Shown here: one piece after another, positions 17,110 through 25,304 of the stretch | Layout of the letters: each line of letters starts with the position of its first letter | How positions within the stretch are numbered: the first letter of the stretch is position 1 | Origin: Acidimicrobiia bacterium | Lineage (GTDB): Bacteria > Actinomycetota > Acidimicrobiia > Acidimicrobiales > Aldehydirespiratoraceae | Direction: 5' to 3' | DNA length: 64,000 bases | Assembly (NCBI GenBank): GCA_022828135.1 | Contig: JAJEJB010000051.1 | Coordinates: forward strand, 1 to 64,000 | The notes under the pieces: model-generated | Seen by the model: the letters and a program-made list of their open reading frames with translations, nothing else | What the model was told of the DNA's origin: nothing | Database searches by the model: none | Position numbers and translations under genes: made by a program

Positions 17110-18744
17110 ATGCGTCGGATCCTGGTCTCGATCCTGCTGGCCGCGCTGGCGACCACCGCGGTCGGGTCGTATGTCCAGGCGCGGCGCATCAACGCCGACT
17201 CCGATCCGGGCTGGGTCTCCGACGCCGGCCCTCCGGAGATGGTGGTGTCCACGCCGCTGCTGAACGTTCGCCGGACGCCGTCGTGGCTGTCGGGTCCGGT
17301 CACCGAGGCCCGCCTGTTCGACCGGCTCTCCGGCGTGGCTGAGCTGCCCAGCGCTCCACCGCAGACGTGTCAGGCCGTCTACCGCAACGGTGAGCTCGTC
17401 ATGAGCGAGCAGGCCGAGGTGCCGCTGGTGCCGTCCTCGCTGATGAAGATCGTCACCGCGGCCGTGATCCTCGAGACCGCGGGACCCGAGGCCACGTTCA
17501 CCACCGAGGCCTTCGTCCGCACTGCGGACCTCAGCGCGGCTGCCGGCGGCGTGCTCACCGGCGACGTCTATCTGGTTGGGCGGGGCGATCCCGTCCTGTC
17601 GACGCTCTCCTACATAAGGCGCTTCCCCGAGCCCATGGTCCACACCGACTTCACGGATCTGGCCGTGCAGGCCTCGGCAAGCCTGCGCGATCGGGGCATC
17701 TCGGTGGTGGAGGGCGGCGTCCTCGCCGACGAGTCGCGCTTCCCCGAGGAGGAGCGGGACTACTCCGGCCAGATCGTCCAGCCCAGCAACCAGCCCATCT
17801 GGAAGCAGTCCTACGTCAACAGCAACCAGGTCGGTCCCCTGTCCGCTCTGCTGCTCAACGACGGGTACGTGTCCTTCCCGGCGTCGGCGGACTACGCCAG
17901 CCGGCGGGAGAACGTGCGGGCCGCCGATCCCGCACTCCACGCGGCACAGGTGCTGGACGGATTGATCGAGGCCCGCGGCATCCGCATCGCGGCGGAGGCC
18001 AGCAAGGGCACTGCTCCGCCGCTGTCCGAGCTCCACTCGCTGGGCAGCGTCGAGTCGCCGCCCATGTCCGAGATCGTGGCTCGGATGCTGCGCTACTCGG
18101 ACAACACCACGGCCGAGATGCTCCTGAAGGACATTGGAAGACGCTTCTCGGGCTCGGCCCGCGCCGAGGCGGTGACCGACGTCCACGATGTGCTGGAGCG
18201 ACTCCTGGGCGTCTCGACCACCGGGATCGTCATTGCCGACGGCTCGGGACTCTCGCTGCACAATCGGCTGACCTGTGACCTGATTGCCGGGCTGTTGCTG
18301 CGCGCCGGCCCCGACTCGCCCCTGGTGAGCGGTCTGGCCGTGGTGGGGGAGAGCGGCACCCTGCGGGACTGCGAGACAGAGCAACCCCCCGATGAGGCCG
18401 TCGCCGACTCGTCCGGGCTGACCGGCGGTGCGGTGGGCAACCCGGTGTGGGCCAAGAGTGGGACTCTCAACGATGTCTCGGCGCTGGCGGGGGTGACCGT
18501 GGCCCGCAACGGCGACGTGCTCACGTTCGCTCTGATATCCAACCGCGAAGGCCTCATCTTCGATCCCGCTTGGCAGCGTCAAGCCCGTTCCTGCAACGCC
18601 TTTCAGCAAGACCTCATCGCAGCTGCGGCCGGCCACCCGTATGGACCGTCCTCGGCCGACGCTCTGCTCCATCCGCAGCCGGCGAGGGCGCCGGTAGTCG
18701 ACACGGGCACCGAGTCAAGCAACGAGTCAGGCAACGGCCAATAG
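17110..18744 (+). CDS. dacB: D-alanyl-D-alanine carboxypeptidase, PBP4/DacB type
   Basis: A 544-residue peptidase S13 enzyme that trims D-Ala from cell-wall peptides outside the membrane. An N-terminal hydrophobic stretch (RRILVSILLAALATTAVG) is a signal anchor or signal peptide. The three penicillin-binding motifs are present: SSLMK (nucleophile Ser), SDN in MLRYSDNTTAEM, and KSG in WAKSGTLND. The C-terminal 30 residues are low-complexity. The ATG at 17110 is preferred over 17101 because of the -10 box position. It is followed at 14 nt by the LON-domain gene. Confidence 0.92.
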   Translation: MRRILVSILLAALATTAVGSYVQARRINADSDPGWVSDAGPPEMVVSTPLLNVRRTPSWLSGPVTEARLFDRLSGVAELPSAPPQTCQAVYRNGELVMSEQAEVPLVPSSLMKIVTAAVILETAGPEATFTTEAFVRTADLSAAAGGVLTGDVYLVGRGDPVLSTLSYIRRFPEPMVHTDFTDLAVQASASLRDRGISVVEGGVLADESRFPEEERDYSGQIVQPSNQPIWKQSYVNSNQVGPLSALLLNDGYVSFPASADYASRRENVRAADPALHAAQVLDGLIEARGIRIAAEASKGTAPPLSELHSLGSVESPPMSEIVARMLRYSDNTTAEMLLKDIGRRFSGSARAEAVTDVHDVLERLLGVSTTGIVIADGSGLSLHNRLTCDLIAGLLLRAGPDSPLVSGLAVVGESGTLRDCETEQPPDEAVADSSGLTGGAVGNPVWAKSGTLNDVSALAGVTVARNGDVLTFALISNREGLIFDPAWQRQARSCNAFQQDLIAAAAGHPYGPSSADALLHPQPARAPVVDTGTESSNESGNGQ

Positions 18745-18758
18745 GAGCGAGGGCCACC

Positions 18759-19406
18759 GTGGCTACACCGATGTTCGCGCTCCAGTCGGTGCTGCTTCCC
18801 GGATCGCCGCTGCCGCTGCACGTCTTCGAGCCTCGCTATGTGGCCATGCTCGACACCGTCATCTCGACAGACACCGAGATGGGGGTCGTGCTGATCGAGC
18901 GGGGCCGGGAGGTCGGGGGCGGAGATGTGCGGTGTGACGTGGCCACCATGGCCCGCGTGGTGGAGGCCCGGGAGTTGGCCGACGGCCGGCTGCTGGTGAT
19001 GGCGCTGGGAGACCGTCGCATCCGGGTGCGACGGTGGCTGCCCGACGATCCGTACCCCTGCGCCGAGACCGAGGACTGGCCCGATGAGCCCGAAGGTGAG
19101 TCGCCGCCGACCGGCGAGCAGTTGCGGCAGTTGGGTGCACTCGTCTCGGAGGCACGCAGCCTGGCCCGGCGTCTCGAGATCGCGCCCGGGCCGCAGCATC
19201 CGGCAGCCGAAGTGGTTCCCGTAGATGTGGGCCGCGACGTTTCCCAGGCCTCCTACCGGGCCGCGGCTCTCGCTCCACTCGGTCCGCTCGACCGCTACGA
19301 GGTGCTATGCACGCCGGGCGCCGGCCAGCGGCTCGCCGTCGCGCACCGTGTCGTAGCCGACGCCGTCGAGCTGTTGAGAGCCCGGATCGAGTTGGGCACC
19401 GGGTAG
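18759..19406 (+). CDS. LON substrate-binding domain protein
   Basis: A 215-residue protein with only the N-terminal substrate-binding (PUA-like) domain of Lon: FALQSVLLPGSPLPLHVFEPRY and GVVLIERGREVGGGD are diagnostic. It lacks AAA and protease parts, so it is not a protease itself. Such stand-alone proteins are common in actinobacteria and their role is unknown. The GTG start has GAGGG 6 nt upstream, and it sits 14 nt after dacB. Confidence 0.85.
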   Translation: MATPMFALQSVLLPGSPLPLHVFEPRYVAMLDTVISTDTEMGVVLIERGREVGGGDVRCDVATMARVVEARELADGRLLVMALGDRRIRVRRWLPDDPYPCAETEDWPDEPEGESPPTGEQLRQLGALVSEARSLARRLEIAPGPQHPAAEVVPVDVGRDVSQASYRAAALAPLGPLDRYEVLCTPGAGQRLAVAHRVVADAVELLRARIELGTG

Positions 19407-19411
19407 CGTGA

Positions 19412-19450
19412 GGGCCTGAGTGGCCCGTGAGCGAAGCGAACAAGAGCGGG
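19412..19450 (-). repeat. Dispersed intergenic repeat
   Basis: One minus-strand copy, read on the plus strand as GGCCTGAGTGGCCCGTGAGC then GAAGCGAACAAGAGCGGG. It begins 5 nt after the LON-domain gene stop. The right end of the core is more diverged than in other copies. Confidence 0.75.
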
Positions 19451-19484
19451 CAACAAGGTCGCTGAAGGGCCGGAGGGACCAGGT

Positions 19485-19784
19485 TTGGCACGCAGGCAGG
19501 GCGTCGCAGAAGTCGTGGACCTGATCAAGGCCTACGTGCGCCAAGAGTTGCTCGGCCCGTTGCGGGGAGCCGGGCGATGGGTGTCGATGGGTCTTGCCGG
19601 GAGCGTCGCGCTGGTAGTGGGTGTGATCCTGCTGCTGCTCTCCTTGCTGCGGGCTCTTCAGACCGAGACGGGCAGCGCCTTCGACGGGAGCCTGTCGTGG
19701 ATTCCCTACGTGATCGCGATCGCCGCGCTCGCCGCGGTCGTCGCCCTGCTGTTGCGCCAGGTCGGCAAGCGAGGCCTCCGGTGA
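19485..19784 (+). CDS. Holin-X-like phage holin superfamily membrane protein
   Basis: A 99-residue membrane protein with two long hydrophobic helices (about residues 33-58 and 70-90) and an amphipathic N-terminus VVDLIKAYVRQELLGPLRG. This matches the actinobacterial Holin-X/Phage_holin_3_6 type, which is usually chromosomal and of unknown role. The TTG start has CGGAGGGA upstream. Its stop overlaps the next start in GTGA, so it heads a group of small genes with 19781-19993 and 19997-20224. Confidence 0.7.
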   Translation: MARRQGVAEVVDLIKAYVRQELLGPLRGAGRWVSMGLAGSVALVVGVILLLLSLLRALQTETGSAFDGSLSWIPYVIAIAALAAVVALLLRQVGKRGLR

Positions 19785-19993
19785 CCGCGGGATCGGACCG
19801 GATCACCCGTGATTCGCTGGAGGACGCCCTGCGCGACCTTCAAGCCGACATCGACCGCGACACCCAGCCGCTTCTCGTCAAGGCCGCGTACGGAGCGGCC
19901 GCGGCCGCGAGCGTCCTGATCGGCCTCGCTTACCTGCTCGGGCGAAGGGCCGGCCGGCTTCGCAGGACTGTCGTAGAGGTGAGGCGGGTCTGA
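19781..19993 (+). CDS. Small single-pass membrane protein
   Basis: A 70-residue protein with an acidic helical N-terminus ([15 protein letters not shown]), one membrane helix (about residues 33-52) and a basic tail. The GTG start overlaps the upstream stop. Proteins like this often follow Holin-X-type genes in actinobacteria; no function is known. Confidence 0.6.
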   Translation: MTAGSDRITRDSLEDALRDLQADIDRDTQPLLVKAAYGAAAAASVLIGLAYLLGRRAGRLRRTVVEVRRV

Positions 19994-19996
19994 GGA

Positions 19997-20224
19997 ATGG
20001 GGCTGGTCGGCGGCAAGGCAGCTGGAGCCTGGATCACACGCCAGGCCGTGCGACGCGGCCTGCTCGGCAGCTCCCGGCTTTGGTTCGCGGCCTTCGTCGC
20101 GCAGGGCGCGTTCAAGCTGGCGCGCCGGGCGATCGGACCTCGCGAGCCCACGACAGTGCTGGAGGAACGGCTCGAGCCGGGTGCTGGAATCGAGATCCGG
20201 CATCTCAAGAGGAACCGCGGCTGA
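19997..20224 (+). CDS. Small hypothetical protein, weak membrane segment
   Basis: A 75-residue basic protein with one short hydrophobic patch ([12 protein letters not shown]). A TGAGGA sequence immediately precedes the ATG and includes the stop of the previous gene. Unknown function; third member of the small envelope-protein group. Confidence 0.5.
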   Translation: MGLVGGKAAGAWITRQAVRRGLLGSSRLWFAAFVAQGAFKLARRAIGPREPTTVLEERLEPGAGIEIRHLKRNRG

Positions 20225-20247
20225 GACGGCCGCTCGACGCTGGTCCG

Positions 20248-20448
20248 ATGCGAGTTGTGCTGCGCAACCCGACCAGGGAGATCGATGTCGAGGGTCCGAT
20301 GACGGTGCACGCCCTGCTGCAGCGCCTGGAGTTGAACCGGGAGTCTCATCTGGTGATATGCGACGGCGAGCTGGTGGCGGGTGACCGCACGCTTCCGGCG
20401 GAGGCTTCGGTGGAGATCCGCAGCGTGATATCGGGCGGGTCCCGGTGA
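20248..20448 (+). CDS. ThiS/MoaD-like sulfur carrier, TtuB-type
   Basis: A 66-residue beta-grasp protein ([51 protein letters not shown]). The fold and the near-terminal di-glycine mark it as a sulfur carrier. It lies directly upstream of a TtuA-type thiolase, so it is probably the sulfur donor TtuB for tRNA 2-thiolation. Odd point: two residues, Ser-Arg, follow the GG, so the usual thiocarboxylate site would need trimming first. No cysteine protease gene is adjacent. Confidence 0.75.
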   Translation: MRVVLRNPTREIDVEGPMTVHALLQRLELNRESHLVICDGELVAGDRTLPAEASVEIRSVISGGSR

Positions 20449-20479
20449 GGCGCCGGGTGGCGATTCGGGCGGCGCCGCG

Positions 20480-21418
20480 GTGAAGTGCCGGGTGTGCCGC
20501 GGCCCGGCGGTGATCGACATCAGGCGCCACAACGCCAACTTCTGCCGGGAGCATTTCTTGCGGCTGTGCCGCGACCAGGTTGAGAAGGCCATCCGCCGCT
20601 TCGGAATGCTGCAGCCCGGCGAGCGGGTGCTGGTGGCCGTGTCGGGGGGCAAGGACAGCCTGGCTCTGTGGGACATCCTCGTGGACTTGGAGTACCCCGC
20701 GGACGGCTTCTACCTGGGGCTGGGCATCGGCGACTACAGCGAGGAGTCCGCCGGCTACGCCCACCGCTACGCGGAGAGCCGGAACCTCATCCTCCACACT
20801 GTCGACCTGCCGGCAGCCCACGGCTTCGACATCCCCGTCGGCGCCCGGGCGGCCAAGCGGGCACCCTGTTCCGCCTGCGGTCTGTCCAAGCGGCATCTCT
20901 TCGACGACGCAGCCCGTCGCGGCGGCTACGACGCCCTCGCCACCGGCCACAACCTCGACGACGAGGCGGCGGTGCTCATGGGCAACACGCTCAGGTGGCA
21001 GACCGAGTACCTGGGCCGGCAACTGCCCGTGCTGGACGCCCGCGACGGCTTTCCCCGCAAGATCAAGCCCCTCGTGCGGCTCACCGAGCGCGAGACCGCG
21101 GCCTACTGCATACTGCGGGGCATCGACTACATCGTCGAGGAGTGCCCCATGGCGGCCGGCAACAAGCACCTCGCGTACAAGGCCGCCCTCAACGACATCG
21201 AGGTGGCGTCGCCGGGAGCCAAGCACGACTTCTATTTCGGCTTCCTCGAGAGGGCCTCCGAGCGCTTCCGGGCCGAGGTGGAACGAGACCGTGCCGCCCT
21301 GGCCGCGTGCGAGCGGTGCGGGTCGCCCACCGATGCCGGTGTGTGCGCCTTCTGCCGCCTGACCGAGCGGGCGACCGCTAGAGCGCCGGTTCACTTCTCC
21401 GACCGCGGCAGTCCATGA
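20480..21418 (+). CDS. ttuA: tRNA-5-methyluridine-54 2-sulfurtransferase-like, TtuA family
   Basis: A 312-residue PP-loop tRNA thiolase. The ATP motif AVSGGKDSLALWD is intact. The cluster-binding cysteines are in PCSACGLSKRH and VEECPMAAGNK. Zinc fingers frame the protein: CRVCRGPA with a later CREH at the N-terminus, and CERCGSP with CAFC at the C-terminus, the layout of TtuA. TtuA uses an Fe-S cluster and TtuB-thiocarboxylate to thiolate T54 in the tRNA T-loop, which stabilises tRNA. The GTG start is at 20480. The stop overlaps trmI in ATGA. Confidence 0.88.
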   Translation: MKCRVCRGPAVIDIRRHNANFCREHFLRLCRDQVEKAIRRFGMLQPGERVLVAVSGGKDSLALWDILVDLEYPADGFYLGLGIGDYSEESAGYAHRYAESRNLILHTVDLPAAHGFDIPVGARAAKRAPCSACGLSKRHLFDDAARRGGYDALATGHNLDDEAAVLMGNTLRWQTEYLGRQLPVLDARDGFPRKIKPLVRLTERETAAYCILRGIDYIVEECPMAAGNKHLAYKAALNDIEVASPGAKHDFYFGFLERASERFRAEVERDRAALAACERCGSPTDAGVCAFCRLTERATARAPVHFSDRGSP

Positions 21419-22206
21419 CCGCTGGATCGTTCGAGGCGGGCGAGCCGGTCCTGCTGATCGACCGCAAGAGCCGCCGCTACCTGGTCGACCTGGCCGCCGG
21501 CCGGGAGTTCCACACCCACACCGGTGTGATCGCCCATGACGACATCATCGGCTCGCCCGAGGGCGCCAGGTTGAAGTCCTCGCGCGGTTCTGCCTTCCTG
21601 GCCGTGCGCCCCACGCTGGCCGACGCGGTGCTCAAGATGCCCCGGGGAGCGCAGGTGGTGTATCCGAAGGACACCGGGGCGATCCTCATGCTGGCCGACA
21701 TCTTCCCGGGTGCCAGGGTGCTGGAAGCCGGGGTCGGCTCAGGAGCGTTGTCGATGTCGCTGCTGCGGGCAGGCGCGGTCGTATACGGGTACGAGCGGCG
21801 AGAGGATTTCTTGGACCGGGCCCGGGCCAACGTCGAGCGCTTCTGCGGCCCGGAGGCGCTGGAGCGCTACCGCACCGAGATTCGAGACGTCTACGAGCGC
21901 ATCGACGAGACCGACCTCGACCGGATGGTGCTCGACCTTCCGGAGCCGTGGCAGGTGGTCGCCGGCGCGGCGCGGGCGCTGCGCACCGGCGGCATCCTGC
22001 TGGCCTACACGCCGAGCATCGTGCAGGTCCAGAGGCTGCGCCGGGCGCTGGACGATTCGCCGTTCGATCTGCACGACACCGTTGAAGTCCTGCATCGAGG
22101 CTGGCATGTTGAGGGCGACGCGGTGCGTCCCGACCATCGCATGGTGGCCCACACCGGCTTCCTGACGGTGAGCCGCCTTACTGCTTCCCAGAGGCCGAGC
22201 GGATAG
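21415..22206 (+). CDS. trmI: tRNA (adenine-58-N1)-methyltransferase
   Basis: A 263-residue SAM-dependent methyltransferase of the TrmI family, forming m1A58 in the tRNA T-loop. The N-terminal small domain is followed by the SAM-binding VLEAGVGSGALSMSLLRAG, the acidic VYGYERRED, and the catalytic-region DRMVLDLPEPWQVV. It overlaps ttuA by 4 nt. In Thermus, m1A58 promotes 2-thiolation of T54 (established), so the coupling with ttuA makes biological sense. Confidence 0.92.
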   Translation: MTAGSFEAGEPVLLIDRKSRRYLVDLAAGREFHTHTGVIAHDDIIGSPEGARLKSSRGSAFLAVRPTLADAVLKMPRGAQVVYPKDTGAILMLADIFPGARVLEAGVGSGALSMSLLRAGAVVYGYERREDFLDRARANVERFCGPEALERYRTEIRDVYERIDETDLDRMVLDLPEPWQVVAGAARALRTGGILLAYTPSIVQVQRLRRALDDSPFDLHDTVEVLHRGWHVEGDAVRPDHRMVAHTGFLTVSRLTASQRPSG

Positions 22207-22250
22207 GTGGCAACTGGTGCGGATTCTCGCGAGGTGCCCAGCGAGGCCGT

Positions 22251-22289
22251 GGCCCGAGCGGCCCGTGAGCGCAGCGAACAAGAGCGGGC
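22251..22289 (-). repeat. Dispersed intergenic repeat
   Basis: A near-consensus minus-strand copy between trmI and the protease gene, read on the plus strand as GGCCCGAGCGGCCCGTGAGC then GCAGCGAACAAGAGCGGGC. It fills a third of the 123-bp gap. Confidence 0.85.
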
Positions 22290-22329
22290 GACACGACGCC
22301 GGGCCGTGGGCGGTGTCACGTAGTCGCGC

Positions 22330-23199
22330 GTGTTCTCAGTGAGACGGCTGGCACGGTGGCGCACCGTGGCGGCGGCCATCGCGGTGATCTTGGCGGGAGC
22401 GGGTGCGGCCGTGGCCGTGGACGCGATCCGGGACGCGGCGACAGGCTCCGGGCCGGGCGGGGGAGTGCCGGCGCCGGCCGAACCCGTGGAAGCGCCCGAT
22501 CCCGTCCCCACCCCCACCCGGCCGCCCTTGGACGACCCGCCCGATCCGGGTCCGGTGCCCGACGATCACGGACTCTCGGAGGCGGACCTGGCCGCGGCGG
22601 TGGCTTCGTCGGTCCGGGTCGCGGCGCCGGCATGCCGGGGGATCGTGCGCGAGGGCAGCGGGTTCGGGGTCGGGGACGGCGATCTCGTCGTGACCATCGC
22701 GCACCTGATGGTCGGGATGGAGGAGCCTGAGGTCGAGTTGGCCGACGGCCGCAAGCTGGCCGCGGTGACGGTGGCCTTCGATCCTGCCAACGATCTGGCC
22801 GTGCTGCGGGTGCCGGGTGCGGGCCTGCGCCCCCTGCCCCTCAGCGAGACCGCGCCCGACGGGACGCGGGGAGCGCTGCTGGCCTGGGAGGAGGAGGGCG
22901 CGCCCGACCCGACGCCGTTCCGCATCGACCGGCCGGTGACGGTGCGAACCGAGCCGGTGGGCGGGGGCGACCGGATAGAGCGGCCCTCGTGGCTCCTGGC
23001 GGCCGACACGGAGGTGGGCGATTCCGGCGCTGCGCTGGTGGCCGAGCTGGACGGCCGGATCACCGCGGTGGGGGTCGCCTGGGGCGCCTCGCGCCGCGGG
23101 GGAGGCGGGGTCGCCTACGCCACCCGGTCCGGCGCGGTGGAGAGGCTTCTCGACTCGTCCGATCTGTTCCAGCCGGCGGTGCTCCCCGAATGCGGTTGA
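22330..23199 (+). CDS. Secreted trypsin-like serine protease, S1C type
   Basis: A 289-residue exported protein. An N-terminal signal anchor (VAAAIAVILAGAGAAVAV) is followed by a Pro/Gly/Asp-rich linker to about residue 80, then a chymotrypsin-fold domain. The triad is visible: His in VVTIAHLM, Asp in NDLAVLRV, Ser in VGDSGAALV. The GNSGGP box of typical HtrA proteases is changed to GDSGAAL, and no PDZ domain follows, so specificity is unclear and reduced activity is possible. It stands alone, after a dispersed repeat and convergent with the citryl-CoA lyase gene. Confidence 0.82.
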   Translation: MFSVRRLARWRTVAAAIAVILAGAGAAVAVDAIRDAATGSGPGGGVPAPAEPVEAPDPVPTPTRPPLDDPPDPGPVPDDHGLSEADLAAAVASSVRVAAPACRGIVREGSGFGVGDGDLVVTIAHLMVGMEEPEVELADGRKLAAVTVAFDPANDLAVLRVPGAGLRPLPLSETAPDGTRGALLAWEEEGAPDPTPFRIDRPVTVRTEPVGGGDRIERPSWLLAADTEVGDSGAALVAELDGRITAVGVAWGASRRGGGGVAYATRSGAVERLLDSSDLFQPAVLPECG

Positions 23200-23244
23200 G
23201 CCGCTGCGATGGCTAGCCCGGAGGGGTGACGGGGCTCGGAGGCG

Positions 23245-24036
23245 TCATTCCATGGGCGGCCGGTAGTCGACGTTGCGGTCCACGGCCATGAAGATGTCGT
23301 TGGCGATGGGATCGGCGAGCTCCTCGGCCAGGTGGCCGAGCAGGCCGGCGCAACGGGCGAGCAGTGCCACGCCGCGGGCTACCCCCAAGGGCAGGCCCAC
23401 GTCGGCCAGGACTGCGCCGCAGGCGCCTGCGCCGTTGAGGGGCAACTCGCGGCCGAGCACCGCGGAATGGGTCCGGCCGATGGCCGCGAACAGCTCGAGG
23501 TGGGAGCCGAAGAGGTCGTTGCGGCGGGCCAGATCGAACAGTACCGGCGTGCGGGGATCGCCGTCCTTGTGGACGGGATGGCCCAGACCGGGCACGAACC
23601 GGCCCTCAGCCCGGGTCCGGGACACGACTTCGGTGGCCAGGGCATCCCAGCCGTGCGCGTCTTCGGGGAGTGGGTCGCAGCTCTCCAGCGCGTCGTGCAG
23701 GAATCGGGCCGCGTTCTCGGTTACGCCGAGGAAGCGGTCGCCTCCGCCCAACAGGCCCGCGGCCAGGGCCCCCTGAATCGACTCGGGCGCGCTCAACAGC
23801 GTCACCCTGGCCCCGATGGCGGTGGGGGTGAAGCCGTGGTCGGCCAGCGAGACCAGCACGGCCTCGAACAAGTTGCGCTGCTGCGGGGTGGGCCGCTGCT
23901 TGGCCATCAGCCAGTAGGCCAGCTCGCCGAAGGACACTTGGCCCAGCAGCTCGTCGGCGAGGCTGTGGCCCAGCACGGTGATGCTGTCCGCGTCCGATAC
24001 GCCGAGGCCGGTGCGGTAGGTGGTTGGTTCGGTCAT
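23245..24036 (-). CDS. Citryl-CoA lyase/short citrate synthase-like protein
   Basis: A 263-residue protein of the citrate synthase superfamily, much shorter than true citrate synthases (about 370-430). The active-site GLGHPVHKDGDPR corresponds to the GFGHRVYKxxDPR motif, and ARCAGLLGHLAEE to the LARxxGWxAHxxE helix. Such short forms are usually annotated as citryl-CoA lyase, which cleaves citryl-CoA to acetyl-CoA and oxaloacetate. It overlaps the CoA-transferase gene by 4 nt (ATGA), suggesting that the transferase makes its CoA-thioester substrate. The substrate is inferred; related hydroxy-diacids are possible. Confidence 0.78.
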   Translation of the reverse strand: MTEPTTYRTGLGVSDADSITVLGHSLADELLGQVSFGELAYWLMAKQRPTPQQRNLFEAVLVSLADHGFTPTAIGARVTLLSAPESIQGALAAGLLGGGDRFLGVTENAARFLHDALESCDPLPEDAHGWDALATEVVSRTRAEGRFVPGLGHPVHKDGDPRTPVLFDLARRNDLFGSHLELFAAIGRTHSAVLGRELPLNGAGACGAVLADVGLPLGVARGVALLARCAGLLGHLAEELADPIANDIFMAVDRNVDYRPPME

Positions 24037-25277
24037 CGCCCGTTCCGTGGTCGGGGTGCTCGCGTCGCGGCTGTCTCGGAGCCCGGTGCTGGTGTCGACA
24101 GCCAGCCCCGGATCTGGTCGCTGTGCTCGCCCAGGCCCGGCGGCGGGTGGTCGTAGCGCACCGACGCGTTGCTGAATCGGATGGGATTGCGCACCAGGTC
24201 CACGGCTTGGCCGTCGGTGCCGAGCGTCACCCGCGGATCGAGGCCCAGCCGCTCAGCCAACTCGATGCCCTCCCGTATCGAGTTGATGGGTCCGCACGGC
24301 ACGCCCGCCTCGTTCAGGGCGATGAACAGGTCGTCCGCGTTCCACCGGGCCACTGCCTCCTCCAGGCGCGAGTGCATCTGGTCGCGGTTGCGGGTGCGGT
24401 CGGCGTTGAGTCTGAACCGCTCGTCCTCGGCCAGCTCGCCGATGCCGAGCACCTCGCACAGGGCCTTGAACTGACGGTCGTTGGCCGCGGTGATGATCAT
24501 GTCGCGGTCCTTGGCCGAGATCACCTCGTAGGGGTAAACGCTGGGGTGGGCGTTGCCCATGCGGTGGGGCACCGTCCCCGAGGCGGTGTAGGCGCCGGTC
24601 TGGTTCACGAGGCCCGACAGCGCCGATGACAGCAGGTTCAACGCCACCAACTGGCCCTCGCCGGTGACACTGCGGTGCTGCAGAGCGGCCAGGATCCCGA
24701 TAGTGGCATGGAGCCCGGTCATCACGTCGAACACCGAGATCCCCGCCCGGAACGCCGGGCCGTCGGGGGAGCCGGTGAGGCTCATCAGTCCCGACACGGC
24801 CTGTACCACTAGGTCGTAGCCCGGCAGTCGGGCACCCTCGGCCGTTCCGAAACCGCTGATGGAGGCATAGATCAGAGCAGGATTGAGGACTCGGGCGCTC
24901 TCGTAGTCGAGCCCGAACTTGGCCAGTGCTCCCGGCCTGAAGTTCTCGATGGCGATGTCGGCCCGCCGGAACAGCTCATGCACCAGCGCCACGTCGTCCG
25001 GGTCGCGGAAGTCGAGCACGATCGACCGCTTGTTGCGGTTGATGGACATAAAGTAGGTCGATATGCCGTCCTTGTCCGGCGGGGTCCAGGCCCGGGTGTC
25101 GTCTCCCCCCGCGCTCTCCACCTTGATGACCGTGGCGCCGAGATCGGCGAGCAGCATGGTGCAGTACGGCCCGGCCAGCACCCTGGAGAGGTCGGCTACG
25201 AGGATCCCGTCGAGCGGGGCTCGCTCGGCGGCCGGTTCGCCCGCTGAGGAGTCCGTGGCCGGTGTGTCCGCGGTCAT
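24033..25277 (-). CDS. CaiB/BaiF family CoA-transferase
   Basis: A 414-residue class III CoA-transferase. Diagnostic segments are ADLSRVLAGPYCTMLLADLGATVIKVE, the nucleophile region RNKRSIVLDFRDP, ENFRPGALAKFGLDYE, and GYDLVVQAVSGLMSLTG. It moves CoA between carboxylic acids. Neighbours suggest either citrate-like acids (with the downstream lyase) or acids of the aromatic pathway as substrates. ATG at 25277 gives the typical N-terminus. It diverges from the IclR gene across only 27 bp containing a perfect palindrome. Confidence 0.9.
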   Translation of the reverse strand: MTADTPATDSSAGEPAAERAPLDGILVADLSRVLAGPYCTMLLADLGATVIKVESAGGDDTRAWTPPDKDGISTYFMSINRNKRSIVLDFRDPDDVALVHELFRRADIAIENFRPGALAKFGLDYESARVLNPALIYASISGFGTAEGARLPGYDLVVQAVSGLMSLTGSPDGPAFRAGISVFDVMTGLHATIGILAALQHRSVTGEGQLVALNLLSSALSGLVNQTGAYTASGTVPHRMGNAHPSVYPYEVISAKDRDMIITAANDRQFKALCEVLGIGELAEDERFRLNADRTRNRDQMHSRLEEAVARWNADDLFIALNEAGVPCGPINSIREGIELAERLGLDPRVTLGTDGQAVDLVRNPIRFSNASVRYDHPPPGLGEHSDQIRGWLSTPAPGSETAATRAPRPRNGR

Positions 25278-25286
25278 GGCCGGCCC

Positions 25287-25296
25287 ACCGATCGGT
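25287..25296. promoter_or_regulatory. Perfect 10-bp palindrome in divergent promoter
   Basis: ACCGATCGGT is its own reverse complement and lies in the middle of the 27-bp gap between the divergent CoA-transferase and IclR starts. It may be a regulator operator or part of overlapping promoters. Confidence 0.4.
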
Positions 25297-25304
25297 CCCG
25301 GGCT

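Noticed and set aside
19485..20224. Prophage remnant suggested by the holin-like gene
   Set aside because: No endolysin, capsid, integrase or other phage gene is near, and Holin-X-type genes are common in actinobacterial chromosomes.
22330..23199. HtrA/DegP protease
   Set aside because: The triad is present but there is no PDZ domain and the GNSGGP box is altered, so only a general S1C-type call is made.
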